In this document: positions 9,196 through 17,860 of the stretch, piece after piece
Layout: the number at the start of each line of letters is the position of its first letter
How positions within the stretch are numbered: the stretch's first letter is position 1
NCBI RefSeq assembly: GCF_900188175.1
Contig: NZ_FZOQ01000027.1
Location: 1-64,000 of the forward strand
Reading direction: 5' to 3'
DNA: 64,000 nt
Source: Pontibacter ummariensis
Lineage (GTDB): Bacteria; Bacteroidota; Bacteroidia; Cytophagales; Hymenobacteraceae
Translations under genes and position numbers: made by a program
The notes under the pieces: generated by a model
The model's input: the letters and a program-made list of their open reading frames with translations, nothing else
The model's database searches: none
Told to the model about the DNA's origin: nothing

Positions 9196-10587
9196 TTAAA
9201 AGGGAAACCTCCCACTAAAATAAAAGCCCCTGCCCCCTTCCCTGCTCAGCGTGTACTCCAGCCGAAAGACGGCATCGTAAAAGGTTACGAGGTGCAGCCC
9301 TAAACCGCCGCCCAACAGCAGTCGGTTTGTCATGGGATTGTGCTGGTGAAACTCGTTGGCAACCACATAACCCGCATCAGTAAAGGCATTGAGATACAGT
9401 GCCAGCGGTATGTTGTTAAACTTCGGGTTGTCGATAAATTTAAGCTTTATACTTTTAATATCCAGTAGCGAGCGCGTCAGCCCTTGCTTAAAAAGGCCAT
9501 AGTGTTGCCCCCCTATCACGTAAAGCTCATACCCTCTTACATATGACCTATAGCCCAGGGCGGTGTTATCTGCAAAGGCGTATTCCTTCGCCAAGCGCAA
9601 CTGCCCCTCAGCACCCGCCATATAAAAGTACTTGTCTGACAGCCTGCTGTATTTAACGTACTTTGCCCGTACAGTCGTAAAGGGAGAGCCGGAGTTATGC
9701 AGAAACAGCGTCTGTGCCACACCAGCCTCAAAGTAGCTACCCACCAGCGGATAGGCAAAGTTATTCCGTTGGTTTATCACTTTGTACAGCTCCAGGCGAA
9801 GGTATTGCCGGGCTCCCTGACTATGTGTGTAGTACTCGGGGTTAAGGCGCACAACAGAATCTGATATGCTCTCCTGATAGTAAGACAGCCTTACCCCTTC
9901 GCTCCGCTGCACGCTTTGGCGGTGTATCAGCGCTCCGGACACGTAGCTGCGTTTGATCGGCAGGCCCTCTTCCTGCTCATAGAAGAGCTGCCTGTTATTG
10001 ATGACATTGTAACTGATGGTACGGCTGCGGTAATCTGCAGCGCTTAACTCTGCGCCGATGTTATACCTGCGGCTAATGTACGGTAGGCGGTACGAAAGCT
10101 CTAGTCTTTTATTAAACCCACGCTGTACCCGCGCCCGCACCTCCTCATTACGCCCCCTGAAGTTGCGCCACACGAGGTTAAGCCCATAGTCTATGCGGCT
10201 CCAGTCTTTTTTCTCAAGCCAGGCGTTAAAGTTGCGGTCCGCAAAGTCAAAGATAGGGATAGGGTACAGGTAGAAGCGCTCCTGCATCTCAAACTGCACC
10301 TGCACAAGTCCTTCTTCACAGACATAGCTGTAACTGACATGATGGAAGAGCCGCAGATTTAGAAGCCTTTTCCTGTTTTCCTGCAGCAGTGGCTCCAGCT
10401 CCACAACAGGAACGGTGTCTCCGGGAGCAAAAGTAAGCTCCTGTAGCAGCACAGGCGCCTTTGTTGTTTCATTGCCCTCCAGCACAATCTCTTTTACGAC
10501 TACAGCCGGCACATCGCACGGTATAGCCAGAGCATTGACTCCGGTTATGAACAACAGCAAAACAGAGAAGATGCAACGCAGCATCAC
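9196..10587 (-). CDS. Omp85-superfamily protein with one POTRA domain
   Basis: Signal peptide (about 1-22), a single POTRA-like domain (about 30-105: VKEIVLEGNETTKAPVLLQE to VQVQFEMQERF), then a beta barrel (about 150-463). VRGYE at 350-354 matches the loop-6 V/LRGY motif of BamA/TamA. It is about half the size of BamA (463 against 833 aa) and keeps only one POTRA domain, so it is more like compact Omp85 proteins of unknown substrate. It is translated in a tight operon with a CBS protein (10-bp gap) and nadK (10-bp gap). The role, perhaps lipid or protein insertion into the outer membrane, is inference. Confidence 0.8.
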   Translation of the reverse strand: MMLRCIFSVLLLFITGVNALAIPCDVPAVVVKEIVLEGNETTKAPVLLQELTFAPGDTVPVVELEPLLQENRKRLLNLRLFHHVSYSYVCEEGLVQVQFEMQERFYLYPIPIFDFADRNFNAWLEKKDWSRIDYGLNLVWRNFRGRNEEVRARVQRGFNKRLELSYRLPYISRRYNIGAELSAADYRSRTISYNVINNRQLFYEQEEGLPIKRSYVSGALIHRQSVQRSEGVRLSYYQESISDSVVRLNPEYYTHSQGARQYLRLELYKVINQRNNFAYPLVGSYFEAGVAQTLFLHNSGSPFTTVRAKYVKYSRLSDKYFYMAGAEGQLRLAKEYAFADNTALGYRSYVRGYELYVIGGQHYGLFKQGLTRSLLDIKSIKLKFIDNPKFNNIPLALYLNAFTDAGYVVANEFHQHNPMTNRLLLGGGLGLHLVTFYDAVFRLEYTLSREGGRGFYFSGRFPF

Positions 10588-10596
10588 CGCCCTGGC

Positions 10597-11262
10597 TTAG
10601 ATATCAAGGTATTTGAAAAGCATGTCCAGCCTGTCCTGCCCCACATCATAATCATTGCCATCGTTAAACTGGGCCGTGATGCGGTATTCGAAGCGCTCCA
10701 GTGTTGCGATGATGCGGCTAAGGTCTGTGGCATTTAACTTTAGGGTAAGCTTGATTTTGTAAGGGTCCAGCTCGTCTGGCGAAACATAGGCACTAAGAAT
10801 CTTCACGTTCTCCTCCTCAATTAAACGGCTGATCTGGCTAAGCGAGTAGTCCCGCTCCGGCATCGAGAGCACCAGGATGCTTCCCTGCCCCTGCAACGCT
10901 GACATTTGCCCGAAGGCGGCTAACGTATCGTTTATCGTAATAATGCCCATGTAATCCTGCTCATCATCCAGTACGGGCACTACCTGTATCTTATTTTTAA
11001 TGGCTGCCTCCATTACATCATAAAAGTGCTGCCGCTGCTGTACATGCACATCCAGGTACTCCAGCGCCAGTTCTTTTAATTGCTGGCTTCGGTCAGTCAA
11101 CTCTATTAGGCTGTGTTCGGTTGCCAGCCCCTTGTACTTGCGGTTACTAACTACAGGCAACTCATTCACCCGGAACTCATCCATCCAACGCAAAGCCTTC
11201 TCTACGGTATCGTAAAGCTTCAGTGGTGGTATCATTTGATTGATGAGTTCTTCTGCGATCAT
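10597..11262 (-). CDS. Tandem CBS-domain protein
   Basis: Two CBS motifs (about 1-60 and 72-130; MDEFRVNELPVVSNRKYKGLA and AAIKNKIQVVPVLDDEQDYMGIITINDTL) form a likely nucleotide-sensing Bateman module. An ACT-like C-terminal half (about 130-215: ILVLSMPERDYSLSQISRLIEEE) follows. No catalytic domain is present. The start overlaps the preceding hydrolase stop by 4 bp (11259-11262), implying translational coupling. Position in front of nadK suggests adenylate/NAD(P)-linked regulation, but this is inference. Confidence 0.8.
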   Translation of the reverse strand: MIAEELINQMIPPLKLYDTVEKALRWMDEFRVNELPVVSNRKYKGLATEHSLIELTDRSQQLKELALEYLDVHVQQRQHFYDVMEAAIKNKIQVVPVLDDEQDYMGIITINDTLAAFGQMSALQGQGSILVLSMPERDYSLSQISRLIEEENVKILSAYVSPDELDPYKIKLTLKLNATDLSRIIATLERFEYRITAQFNDGNDYDVGQDRLDMLFKYLDI

Positions 11263-12032
11263 GTTGATGCGGTTATGGGTGTTTTCTGTAAGAATCTTTC
11301 TAAGATACTGTTAAACTTCTCAGGATGTTCCATCATGGGGGCGTGTCCGCACTTATCAATGAAATATAATTCGGAGTTCACCATGAGCCTGTTAAACTCA
11401 TACGCAACGAGTGGTGGCGTGATAGTATCGTTTAAGCCCCAGATCAATAACGTTGGCACCTGTATATTTGTGATATCCTTGGCCATATTATGTCGTTGCG
11501 CAGACTTAGCAATAGAAATAATGCGCAGGCACTTGGCATTGCTGTTGGTAATGGAGAACACCTCATCCACCAGTTCCTGCGTAGCCGTGTTAGGGTCGTA
11601 AAACGTATAGCCCACACGCTCTTTTACGTAATCGTAGTTCCCGCGCTTAGGGAAAGAACCTCCCATAGAGTCCTCAAACAGGCCGGAACTGCCAGTAAGC
11701 ACCAGCCGCTTCACCTTATCCGGGTTATTAAGGGTATACACCAAAGCCACATGCCCTCCCAGGGAATTACCCAGCAGGGTCATATCCTTCAGGTTCTTCA
11801 ACTTAACAAAATCCTCGACAAAAGACACCAACCCCGGAACGCCCGCCTTCAGCAGGGGCATCTCGTAAATTGGCATCAACGGAATTATTACACGGTAATT
11901 TTTTGAGAAAAAATCCACAACGCCATTCCAGTTGCTAAGTGCACCAAACAGTCCGTGCAATAGCAACAGTACTTCTCCTTCTCCCTCGTCTATGTATTGA
12001 AATTCGCCTTCTTGTCTGACTTGTAGATTCAT
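11259..12032 (-). CDS. Alpha/beta-fold hydrolase
   Basis: Small esterase-like hydrolase. The oxyanion-hole segment LLLLHGLFGALSNW lies at about 22-35. The nucleophile elbow GNSLGG places the serine at S90. The acid is probably the aspartate in WGLNDTITP, and the histidine is in DKCGHAPMMEHP. The lid is short. It is the first gene of the CBS-Omp85-nadK run. Substrate is unknown; an ester, thioester or lactone is equally possible. Confidence 0.85.
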   Translation of the reverse strand: MNLQVRQEGEFQYIDEGEGEVLLLLHGLFGALSNWNGVVDFFSKNYRVIIPLMPIYEMPLLKAGVPGLVSFVEDFVKLKNLKDMTLLGNSLGGHVALVYTLNNPDKVKRLVLTGSSGLFEDSMGGSFPKRGNYDYVKERVGYTFYDPNTATQELVDEVFSITNSNAKCLRIISIAKSAQRHNMAKDITNIQVPTLLIWGLNDTITPPLVAYEFNRLMVNSELYFIDKCGHAPMMEHPEKFNSILERFLQKTPITAST

Positions 12033-12083
12033 TATAGGGTAAAACTTTTTGAAAGAAACGTATTTTGAAAGGACACGATTAAA

Positions 12084-12653
12084 TTAGTGTACAATATTAG
12101 CAATACTAACCCAATTTCGGAGCATGTGCAAGCCGTAAGTAGTTAACGCAGCCTCCGGATGGAACTGCAGGGCGTACAGCGGCAGCTTCTTGTGCCGGAA
12201 AGCCATCAGTTCTCCTGCCTGGGTATGGGCTAGTGGCACTATACTCTCCGGGGCATGCTGCAATACCAGCGAGTGATACCGGACCACAGGCATTAGCTGC
12301 GGCAGCCCTTCGAAGAGCGGGTCAGGCTCGCAAATAATTTCAGATACTTTGCCGTGCATCGGCCGAACTCCTTTCTCCAGTTTCGCTCCAAAGAACTCTC
12401 CCAAGGCCTGATGCCCCAGACAAATGCCGAGCATGGGGACCCGCTCATGGTAATAACGGATCACCTCCATCATACAACCTGCGCCTTTTGGCGCACCCGG
12501 CCCCGGCGACAGGACAACTGCCTCTACTGGGAGCTGCTGTATTTCAGCCAACGGCACATTGTTGCGCACTACCTTTACCTCTACTCCTAACTGCCCGAAA
12601 TAATCAACCAGGTTGTAGGTAAATGAATCAAAATTATCGAGCAGGAGCACCAT
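12084..12653 (-). CDS. pabA: Class I glutamine amidotransferase (TrpG/PabA)
   Basis: Supplies ammonia from glutamine to chorismate in anthranilate or 4-amino-4-deoxychorismate synthesis. The sequence starts MVLLLDNFDSFTYNLVDYFG. It carries the nucleophile C78 in GICLGHQ and the dyad H165/E167 in QFHPE. The residue after HPE is alanine instead of the usual serine. At 189 aa it is a lone glutaminase subunit. No TrpE/PabB partner lies in this window, so TrpG and PabA roles cannot be told apart; a shared subunit for tryptophan and folate is possible. Confidence 0.85.
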   Translation of the reverse strand: MVLLLDNFDSFTYNLVDYFGQLGVEVKVVRNNVPLAEIQQLPVEAVVLSPGPGAPKGAGCMMEVIRYYHERVPMLGICLGHQALGEFFGAKLEKGVRPMHGKVSEIICEPDPLFEGLPQLMPVVRYHSLVLQHAPESIVPLAHTQAGELMAFRHKKLPLYALQFHPEAALTTYGLHMLRNWVSIANIVH

Positions 12654-12758
12654 TGGAATATGGAGATGACGAAACTTGCAGATGTAAAGAGGAAATGTTG
12701 GGATTAGGTCAGCCGTAGAGACTTAGTATCACAACTATAAAAGCCTGCTTCTCCAGAT

Positions 12759-13277
12759 CTAGAAATGACGTTGCACGGAGGTAATCAAAGCTTTAACAAA
12801 TGGCAGCACATAGCCCAGAATATCCAGGGCATAAGGTGTGGTTTTAAGAACAACCGGGTACACTATAGAGGCAGAGGCTGTCTCTACCGACACGCTTATC
12901 CCCGCCATCTCCGAAACGTAGAGCAGCAGGCTTAAAGCCACGCACCATTTCAGCGCCCCCAGTATGCTGCCCAGCACATTATCAAAGAGCCCGAAGGGTG
13001 TAAAATCAATTACCTTCTTTAGGATAAGGCCGCCCAGATGGATCAGGAGAATAATGCCTACAAACACGACTAGGAACGTGACATAGGGCAGCAGGCCATG
13101 GGCGTCTCCTATAAAGCCCTCCATTACAGGCAAAGTTGAATCCAGGAGTTTCAGTCCGCCTAGTATGGCCAGTACCAAGGCCACCAGTGAAACAAGTTCC
13201 AGGAGAAGCCCCTTTCGGAAACCCTGAAAGGCGCCGTACAGAATGGGTAATGCCAGAAAAATGTCGAATGTACTCAA
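12759..13277 (-). CDS. CvpA family membrane protein
   Basis: Four predicted membrane segments (about 5-22, 26-45, 62-86, 100-125) and the CvpA opening FDIFLALPILYGAFQGFRKG. E. coli CvpA is linked to colicin V production and envelope integrity; the biochemical activity of the family is unknown. The C-terminus after about 130 is moderately hydrophobic. It lies between the PabA-like gene and the YqeY gene, all on the minus strand, with a hairpin separating it from the latter. Confidence 0.85.
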   Translation of the reverse strand: MSTFDIFLALPILYGAFQGFRKGLLLELVSLVALVLAILGGLKLLDSTLPVMEGFIGDAHGLLPYVTFLVVFVGIILLIHLGGLILKKVIDFTPFGLFDNVLGSILGALKWCVALSLLLYVSEMAGISVSVETASASIVYPVVLKTTPYALDILGYVLPFVKALITSVQRHF

Positions 13278-13310
13278 TGGTGCAATCTTAAAGCCTTCAC
13301 TTCAGTATGA

Positions 13311-13346
13311 AAGACATCAGGTATTCCTACCATACCCTGATGTCTT
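13311..13346 (-). terminator. Hairpin, possible terminator after the yqeY gene
   Basis: AAGACATCAGGTAT (13311-13324) pairs with ATACCCTGATGTCTT (13332-13346), with one bulged base and a 7-nt loop. The minus-strand T tract after it is short (TTTC), so termination may be weak. Confidence 0.45.
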
Positions 13347-13409
13347 CCCCCTGTCTAGAACATAGCTAGTGCCAATGGAATTCAACCCTGGCACTGCTTA
13401 ATTTTCTCT

Positions 13410-13871
13410 CTAAAAGTCTGTGTTATTTAATAACTCGCCGGCCGCCTGGGAAATAGCCCGGCCATCGGCCTGGCCTGCCAACTCTTTGGAGGCCACCCCC
13501 ATCACTCTGCCAATGTCGGAAGGACCGGTAGCTCCCACACGCTGTATGATCTCTACCAAACGCGCGCGCAGGTCCCCCTCATCCAGTTGCTTGGGCAGGT
13601 AGGCTTCAATTACGGCGAGTTCCTGCAGCTCTACCTGCTCTAAATCGGCACGCCCCTGCTTGGCGTACAACTCGGCAGACTCGCGTCGCTGCTTCGCGGC
13701 TTTTGTCAGGAGCTTCATCTCTGTGTCTGTCGTGATACCTTCCGCGCCGCCTTTTTCTGTTTCGGCTAACAGGATCTGAGATTTGATGCTGCGGAGTGCC
13801 TGCAAGCGAGCTTTGTCTTTCGCCAACATCGCCTGTTTGATGTCAGCGTCTATGCGTTCTTTTAAGGTCAT
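13410..13871 (-). CDS. GatB/YqeY domain protein
   Basis: Small helical protein (153 aa) related to the tail domain of the GatB amidotransferase subunit. It begins MTLKERIDADIKQAMLAKDKARLQALRSIKSQI and has the YqeY core LAVIEAYLPKQL and ASDIGRVMG-like region (GPSDIGRVMGVASKEL). A tRNA-binding or aminoacylation-quality role is suspected from the domain in GatB but not shown. Divergent from pdxJ across 175 bp. Confidence 0.9.
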   Translation of the reverse strand: MTLKERIDADIKQAMLAKDKARLQALRSIKSQILLAETEKGGAEGITTDTEMKLLTKAAKQRRESAELYAKQGRADLEQVELQELAVIEAYLPKQLDEGDLRARLVEIIQRVGATGPSDIGRVMGVASKELAGQADGRAISQAAGELLNNTDF

Positions 13872-14046
13872 AGTTTTTGAATGGTTATCCTTTATTAACT
13901 GAGCGGCTGTAGCTTATACTGCCTTACGACCTTATACGCGCTCACACGCCTGCCTACAGTTTAACATCTTAAACAAAATTCCACTAATTTAGTCATCTAT
14001 AAGATTCGGGTACACAAACGCCCACAGGGGCACCAAAACTTGTATC

Positions 14047-14760
14047 ATGACCAAACTGAGTGTAAATATAAACAAAATAGCCACGCTGCGGAATGCGCGC
14101 GGCGGCGACAGGCCGAATGTAGTACAGGTAGCAAAAGATTGTGAGCGTTTCGGAGCTCAGGGCATCACCGTACACCCCCGCCCCGACGAGCGCCACATCC
14201 GCTATCAGGATGTCCACGACCTGAAGGAGATCGTAACAACCGAGTTTAACATCGAAGGCAACCCTACTCCCGACTTCCTGAAGCTGGTAAAAGGCGTGAA
14301 ACCGGCGCAGGCCACCTTAGTGCCCGATGCCCCGGATGCCATCACCTCAAATGCCGGCTGGGACACAGTTAAGCACAAAGACTTTCTGACCGATGTGATC
14401 GGCGAGCTGAAAGAGCTGGGCATCCGGACCTCCATCTTCGTAGATCCGGTGACAGAAATGGTAGAGGGAGCTGCTGCTGTAAAAACTGATCGGATTGAGC
14501 TATACACAGAGAGCTACGCCCGCCAGTACCAGGATAACCGGGAGGAGGCAATCGCGCCTTACCTGGAGGCGGCCCGAAAAGCACAGGAACTGGGCCTGGG
14601 GCTTAACGCTGGCCACGACCTGGACCTGGACAACCTGAAGTACATGCACGATACCCTGCCGGGCCTGCTGGAGGTAAGCATCGGCCACGCCCTGATCTGC
14701 GATGCCTTGTACTACGGCCTGGAGAACACCATACAGCTTTACCTGCGCCAACTGAGATAG
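14047..14760 (+). CDS. pdxJ: Pyridoxine 5'-phosphate synthase
   Basis: Condenses 1-deoxy-D-xylulose 5-phosphate with 3-amino-2-oxopropyl phosphate to pyridoxine 5'-phosphate in the DXP-dependent vitamin B6 route; cytoplasmic TIM barrel. Conserved segments are LSVNINKIATLRNARGGDRPN, GITVHPRPDERHI, FNIEGNPT and LNAGHDLDLDNL. Length 237 aa is normal. Its stop is followed after 2 nt by the mnmH start, so pdxJ leads a pdxJ-mnmH-selD operon. Confidence 0.95.
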   Translation: MTKLSVNINKIATLRNARGGDRPNVVQVAKDCERFGAQGITVHPRPDERHIRYQDVHDLKEIVTTEFNIEGNPTPDFLKLVKGVKPAQATLVPDAPDAITSNAGWDTVKHKDFLTDVIGELKELGIRTSIFVDPVTEMVEGAAAVKTDRIELYTESYARQYQDNREEAIAPYLEAARKAQELGLGLNAGHDLDLDNLKYMHDTLPGLLEVSIGHALICDALYYGLENTIQLYLRQLR

Positions 14761-14762
14761 CG

Positions 14763-15821
14763 GTGGTAAACACGATAGACATAGCGGAGTTTCTGCAGAA
14801 GGCAAAAGAACTGCCTGTGCTGGACGTCCGGGCGCCTAAAGAGTTTACCGAAGGGCATATTCCGCAGGCGCACAGTTTCCCCATTTTTTTAGATGAGGAA
14901 CGCGCCGTTGTGGGCACGGCCTATAAGCAGCAAGGGCATGACCCGGCTGTGCTGCTTGGCCTGGACCTGTTCGGGCCTAAGATGTCTGGCTTTGTGCGAC
15001 AGGCGAAGAAACTGGCCAAGAACAAGGAGTTGCTGGTGCACTGCTGGCGCGGGGGCATGCGCAGCAGCGCCATGGCCTGGCTGCTTAACTTCTCCGGATA
15101 TAAAGTGCACTTGCTTAAAGGCGGCTACAAAGCCTACCGCCACCTCATACAAGAACAGTTCACCCAACCAAGGCCCTTGCTGGTGCTAGGCGGTTTAACA
15201 GGAAGCGGCAAAACAGACCTGCTTCCCTACCTGCAGGCTATGGGCCAGCAAGTGATTGATCTGGAAAAGCTGGCCAGTCACAAAGGCTCTGCCTTTGGTA
15301 GCATAGGAATGCCGCCACAGCCCAGTACCGAGCACTTCGAGAACCTGTTGGGCACAGAACTCCTACAGTTGCATACACAACAACCCCTGTGGCTGGAGGA
15401 CGAGAACATCACCGTAGGCAAGGTAATGGTGCCTAAGCCCTTGTACGACCAAATGCAGCGTTCACCTACCATTGTGCTGCAAGTACCGGACAAGCTACGG
15501 GTACAAAAGCTGGCACAGGAGTATTGCAAAACGGATGAAGCCGTGCTGGCTGCCGCTGTGTTAAAGATAAAAAAGCGACTAGGTGGGCTGGCTACCAAAG
15601 AAGCTTTGGCGGCCATTGCAGAAGGGGACATGGAGAAGATGGTAGAACTGGTCCTCACCTATTATGACAAAGCCTACACTTTCCAGCTAAATAAGAAGGA
15701 GCACGTATTACCACTGGAACTACCGGGCTTAGACCCTGAAGAAAACGCGGCGAGAGTGCTGCAATTCGTACAACAACAGAAACTCGTACAAGCATGGAAG
15801 AAACGTCCATACAAGACATAA
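14763..15821 (+). CDS. mnmH: tRNA 2-selenouridine synthase
   Basis: Replaces sulfur by selenium in the wobble 2-thiouridine of tRNAs for Lys, Glu and Gln, via a geranylated intermediate, using selenophosphate. An N-terminal rhodanese domain (about 5-130) holds the catalytic cysteine C94 in VHCWRGGMRS. A C-terminal P-loop domain has GLTGSGKT at 144-151. The start codon is GTG at 14763, two bases after the pdxJ stop. The 3' end overlaps selD by 28 bp, coupling the enzyme to its selenophosphate supplier. Alternative name selU/ybbB. Confidence 0.94.
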   Translation: MVNTIDIAEFLQKAKELPVLDVRAPKEFTEGHIPQAHSFPIFLDEERAVVGTAYKQQGHDPAVLLGLDLFGPKMSGFVRQAKKLAKNKELLVHCWRGGMRSSAMAWLLNFSGYKVHLLKGGYKAYRHLIQEQFTQPRPLLVLGGLTGSGKTDLLPYLQAMGQQVIDLEKLASHKGSAFGSIGMPPQPSTEHFENLLGTELLQLHTQQPLWLEDENITVGKVMVPKPLYDQMQRSPTIVLQVPDKLRVQKLAQEYCKTDEAVLAAAVLKIKKRLGGLATKEALAAIAEGDMEKMVELVLTYYDKAYTFQLNKKEHVLPLELPGLDPEENAARVLQFVQQQKLVQAWKKRPYKT

Positions 15822-16846
15822 GACTAACCCAGTACAGCCACGGAGCCGGCTGCGGCTGTAAAATTTCCCCTAAAGTGCTCGATGCCATCCTGCACTCGGA
15901 AGTGAGTTACCCAGCGGAGAAAAAGCTGCTGGTAGGCAACAGTTCCCGGGATGATGCGGCAGTGTACGACATTGGCAAGGGACGCGCCGTGATCAGCACC
16001 ACCGATTTCTTTATGCCGATCGTGGATGATGCCTTTGATTTTGGGCGCATTGCCTCGGCAAATGCCATTTCGGATGTTTATGCCATGGGCGGCACGCCGA
16101 TGATGGCTATTGCCGTGTTGGGCTGGCCTATCAACACGCTAGCCCCAGAGGTAGCCCAGCGTGTTATAGAAGGAAGCCGCAGCATCTGCCATGAGGCAGG
16201 CATCCCACTGGCAGGCGGGCACAGCATCGATAGCCCGGAGCCTATCTTCGGTCTGGCTGTAACAGGCATGCTCGATATCCCCAACCTAAAGCGCAACGAC
16301 ACAGCCACGGCCGGCTGCGAACTATACCTTACCAAACCCCTTGGAGTGGGTATTCTCTCCACTGCGCAAAAAAAGGGGCTCCTAAAGGCAGAGCATGCTC
16401 ACATAGCACCAGGGCAGATGATGCGTCTAAACAAAGTCGGAGAAGAACTAGGGGCTTTGCCGCAAGTAAAGGCGATGACCGACGTCACAGGTTTTGGCCT
16501 GCTTGGTCACCTCTCCGAAATGTGCGAAGGCAGCAACCTGTCGGCAGAAGTATTCTTTGAAAAAGTACCGGTGATACCGGAAGCGCTGGAGTACTTGGCA
16601 CAAAAGGCCGTACCGGGCGGCACACTCCGTAACTTCGACAGCTACGGGCACAAGGTAGCCGAACTTACCGATGACCAGAAGCACCTGCTCTGCGACCCAC
16701 AAACCAGCGGAGGCCTTTTAATTGCTGTCGATCCGGCAGGAAGAGACGATGTGTTACAGGTACTTAAAAAGTGTGCGCTGCAACTAGAGCCACTGGGAGT
16801 ACTGAAAGAACGAAAGCCAACGGAGAAGCTGATACAGGTAGTCTAA
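15794..16846 (+). CDS. selD: Selenide, water dikinase (selenophosphate synthase)
   Basis: Makes selenophosphate from selenide and ATP. The active-site motif HGAGCGCKISP puts the catalytic cysteine at C20 and the lysine at K23; it is the Cys form, not selenocysteine. The ATP-binding region includes DDAAVYDIGKGRAVISTTDFF, and the C-terminal region ends DPQTSGGLLIAV. The start lies inside mnmH and cannot be moved downstream without losing the conserved RLTQYSHGAG segment. No selA or selB is in the window, so within it the product serves only MnmH. Confidence 0.96.
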   Translation: MEETSIQDIRLTQYSHGAGCGCKISPKVLDAILHSEVSYPAEKKLLVGNSSRDDAAVYDIGKGRAVISTTDFFMPIVDDAFDFGRIASANAISDVYAMGGTPMMAIAVLGWPINTLAPEVAQRVIEGSRSICHEAGIPLAGGHSIDSPEPIFGLAVTGMLDIPNLKRNDTATAGCELYLTKPLGVGILSTAQKKGLLKAEHAHIAPGQMMRLNKVGEELGALPQVKAMTDVTGFGLLGHLSEMCEGSNLSAEVFFEKVPVIPEALEYLAQKAVPGGTLRNFDSYGHKVAELTDDQKHLLCDPQTSGGLLIAVDPAGRDDVLQVLKKCALQLEPLGVLKERKPTEKLIQVV

Positions 16847-16936
16847 CGCTACCCCTCTTTCATCAAATGCATGCTGTGTTCGTAAGCTGGAATAAGTAAT
16901 AAGCTACGAACTGAATGATAACTGTTAACTGACAAC

Positions 16937-17704
16937 ATGAAACTACACTACAAAGAAATGGGCCATGGACAACCGCTGCTGATTCTGCACGGCTTGTTCG
17001 GCACATTGGATAACTGGCAGACCCTGGCCAAGCGCTTTGCCGAGCACTATAACGTTTTTTTGGTAGACCTGCGCAACCACGGGCGCTCTCCGCACAGCGA
17101 GCAGCACGACTACGATGCCATGGCCGCGGATGTACTGGAACTGGTAGAGGAACTGCGCATCCCTACACCGGCCATCATGGGACACTCCATGGGCGGCAAG
17201 GTAGCCATGACTTATGCACTCCGCTATCCCACCCGTATTACAAAACTGATAGTAGTGGACATTGCCCCAAAGGCCTACCCTCCACATCACGATGACATTA
17301 TCGAGGCGCTGCAGTCAGTAGATCTTCGTACTGCAACCAGCCGTAGCGATATTGACGCACAACTTGCTAAAACCATTAAAGTGCCTGATGTGCGCCTGTT
17401 CCTGATGAAGAACATTTACCGTAAAGAAGATAATTCTTTCGGCTGGCGCATGAACCTGGAGGCCATCGAGCAGAACTATGAGAAAATAGCCGCGGCTGTC
17501 ACCTCCGATGTTCCTTTTAAAAAGAGCACCCTTTTTATTCGTGGTGGCAGGTCCAACTACATACAACCGGAGGACCTTTACAGTAGCATAGAGCACCTCT
17601 TTACCTTAGTAGAAATAGAGACAATACCAGAGGCCGGCCATTGGGTGCATGCCCAGGCACCTGATAAGGTATATGACCTTGTCACAAACTTTCTGGAGCA
17701 CTAA
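16937..17704 (+). CDS. Alpha/beta hydrolase, YbfF/ABHD11-like esterase
   Basis: Begins MKLHYKEMGHGQPLLILHGLFGT with the oxyanion HG motif. DLRNHGRSPHS is typical of the YbfF/ABHD11 branch. The nucleophile is S84 in GHSMGG, and the catalytic histidine is in EAGHWVHAQAP near 237. The 255-aa length and short lid fit small acyl-ester or thioesterase substrates, which are unknown here. It lies 90 bp after selD and is followed by an imperfect terminator, so it probably ends the pdxJ transcript or has its own. Confidence 0.87.
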   Translation: MKLHYKEMGHGQPLLILHGLFGTLDNWQTLAKRFAEHYNVFLVDLRNHGRSPHSEQHDYDAMAADVLELVEELRIPTPAIMGHSMGGKVAMTYALRYPTRITKLIVVDIAPKAYPPHHDDIIEALQSVDLRTATSRSDIDAQLAKTIKVPDVRLFLMKNIYRKEDNSFGWRMNLEAIEQNYEKIAAAVTSDVPFKKSTLFIRGGRSNYIQPEDLYSSIEHLFTLVEIETIPEAGHWVHAQAPDKVYDLVTNFLEH

Positions 17705-17735
17705 CAACAACACGTGCCTACAGGCTGAGCCGTAC

Positions 17736-17789
17736 AAAAGAGCCAAAAGCTGCCTGGGCATTTTGCACCTGGCTGCTTTTGCCTCTTTT
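17736..17789 (+). terminator. Imperfect terminator after the YbfF-like gene
   Basis: AAAAGAG, CAAAAGC and GCC blocks (from 17736) pair with GGC, GCTTTTG and CTCTTTT (to 17789), with single mismatches between blocks. The stem ends in a short T run. Confidence 0.5.
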
Positions 17790-17826
17790 AGCAAGACTTA
17801 CGCTAAACGCCCCTCTTTGCCCCGTC

Positions 17827-17856
17827 TTGCTACTTGGCACGCTTACCCTACCTTTG
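17827..17856 (+). promoter_or_regulatory. Bacteroidota promoter TTG-N19-TACCTTTG
   Basis: TTG at 17827-17829, exactly 19 nt, then TACCTTTG at 17849-17856 match both boxes of the Bacteroidota sigma-ABfr consensus. The -7 box ends only 4 nt before the ATG at 17861, so the predicted transcript would start at or next to the start codon (leaderless). Confidence 0.75.
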
Positions 17857-17860
17857 TATC

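Noticed and set aside
14036..14046. Apparent -7 box (AAAACTTG) directly before pdxJ, similar to the leaderless methyltransferase case
   Set aside because: It lacks the TA and has no -33 partner; similarity of the TTGTATCATG flank may be chance.
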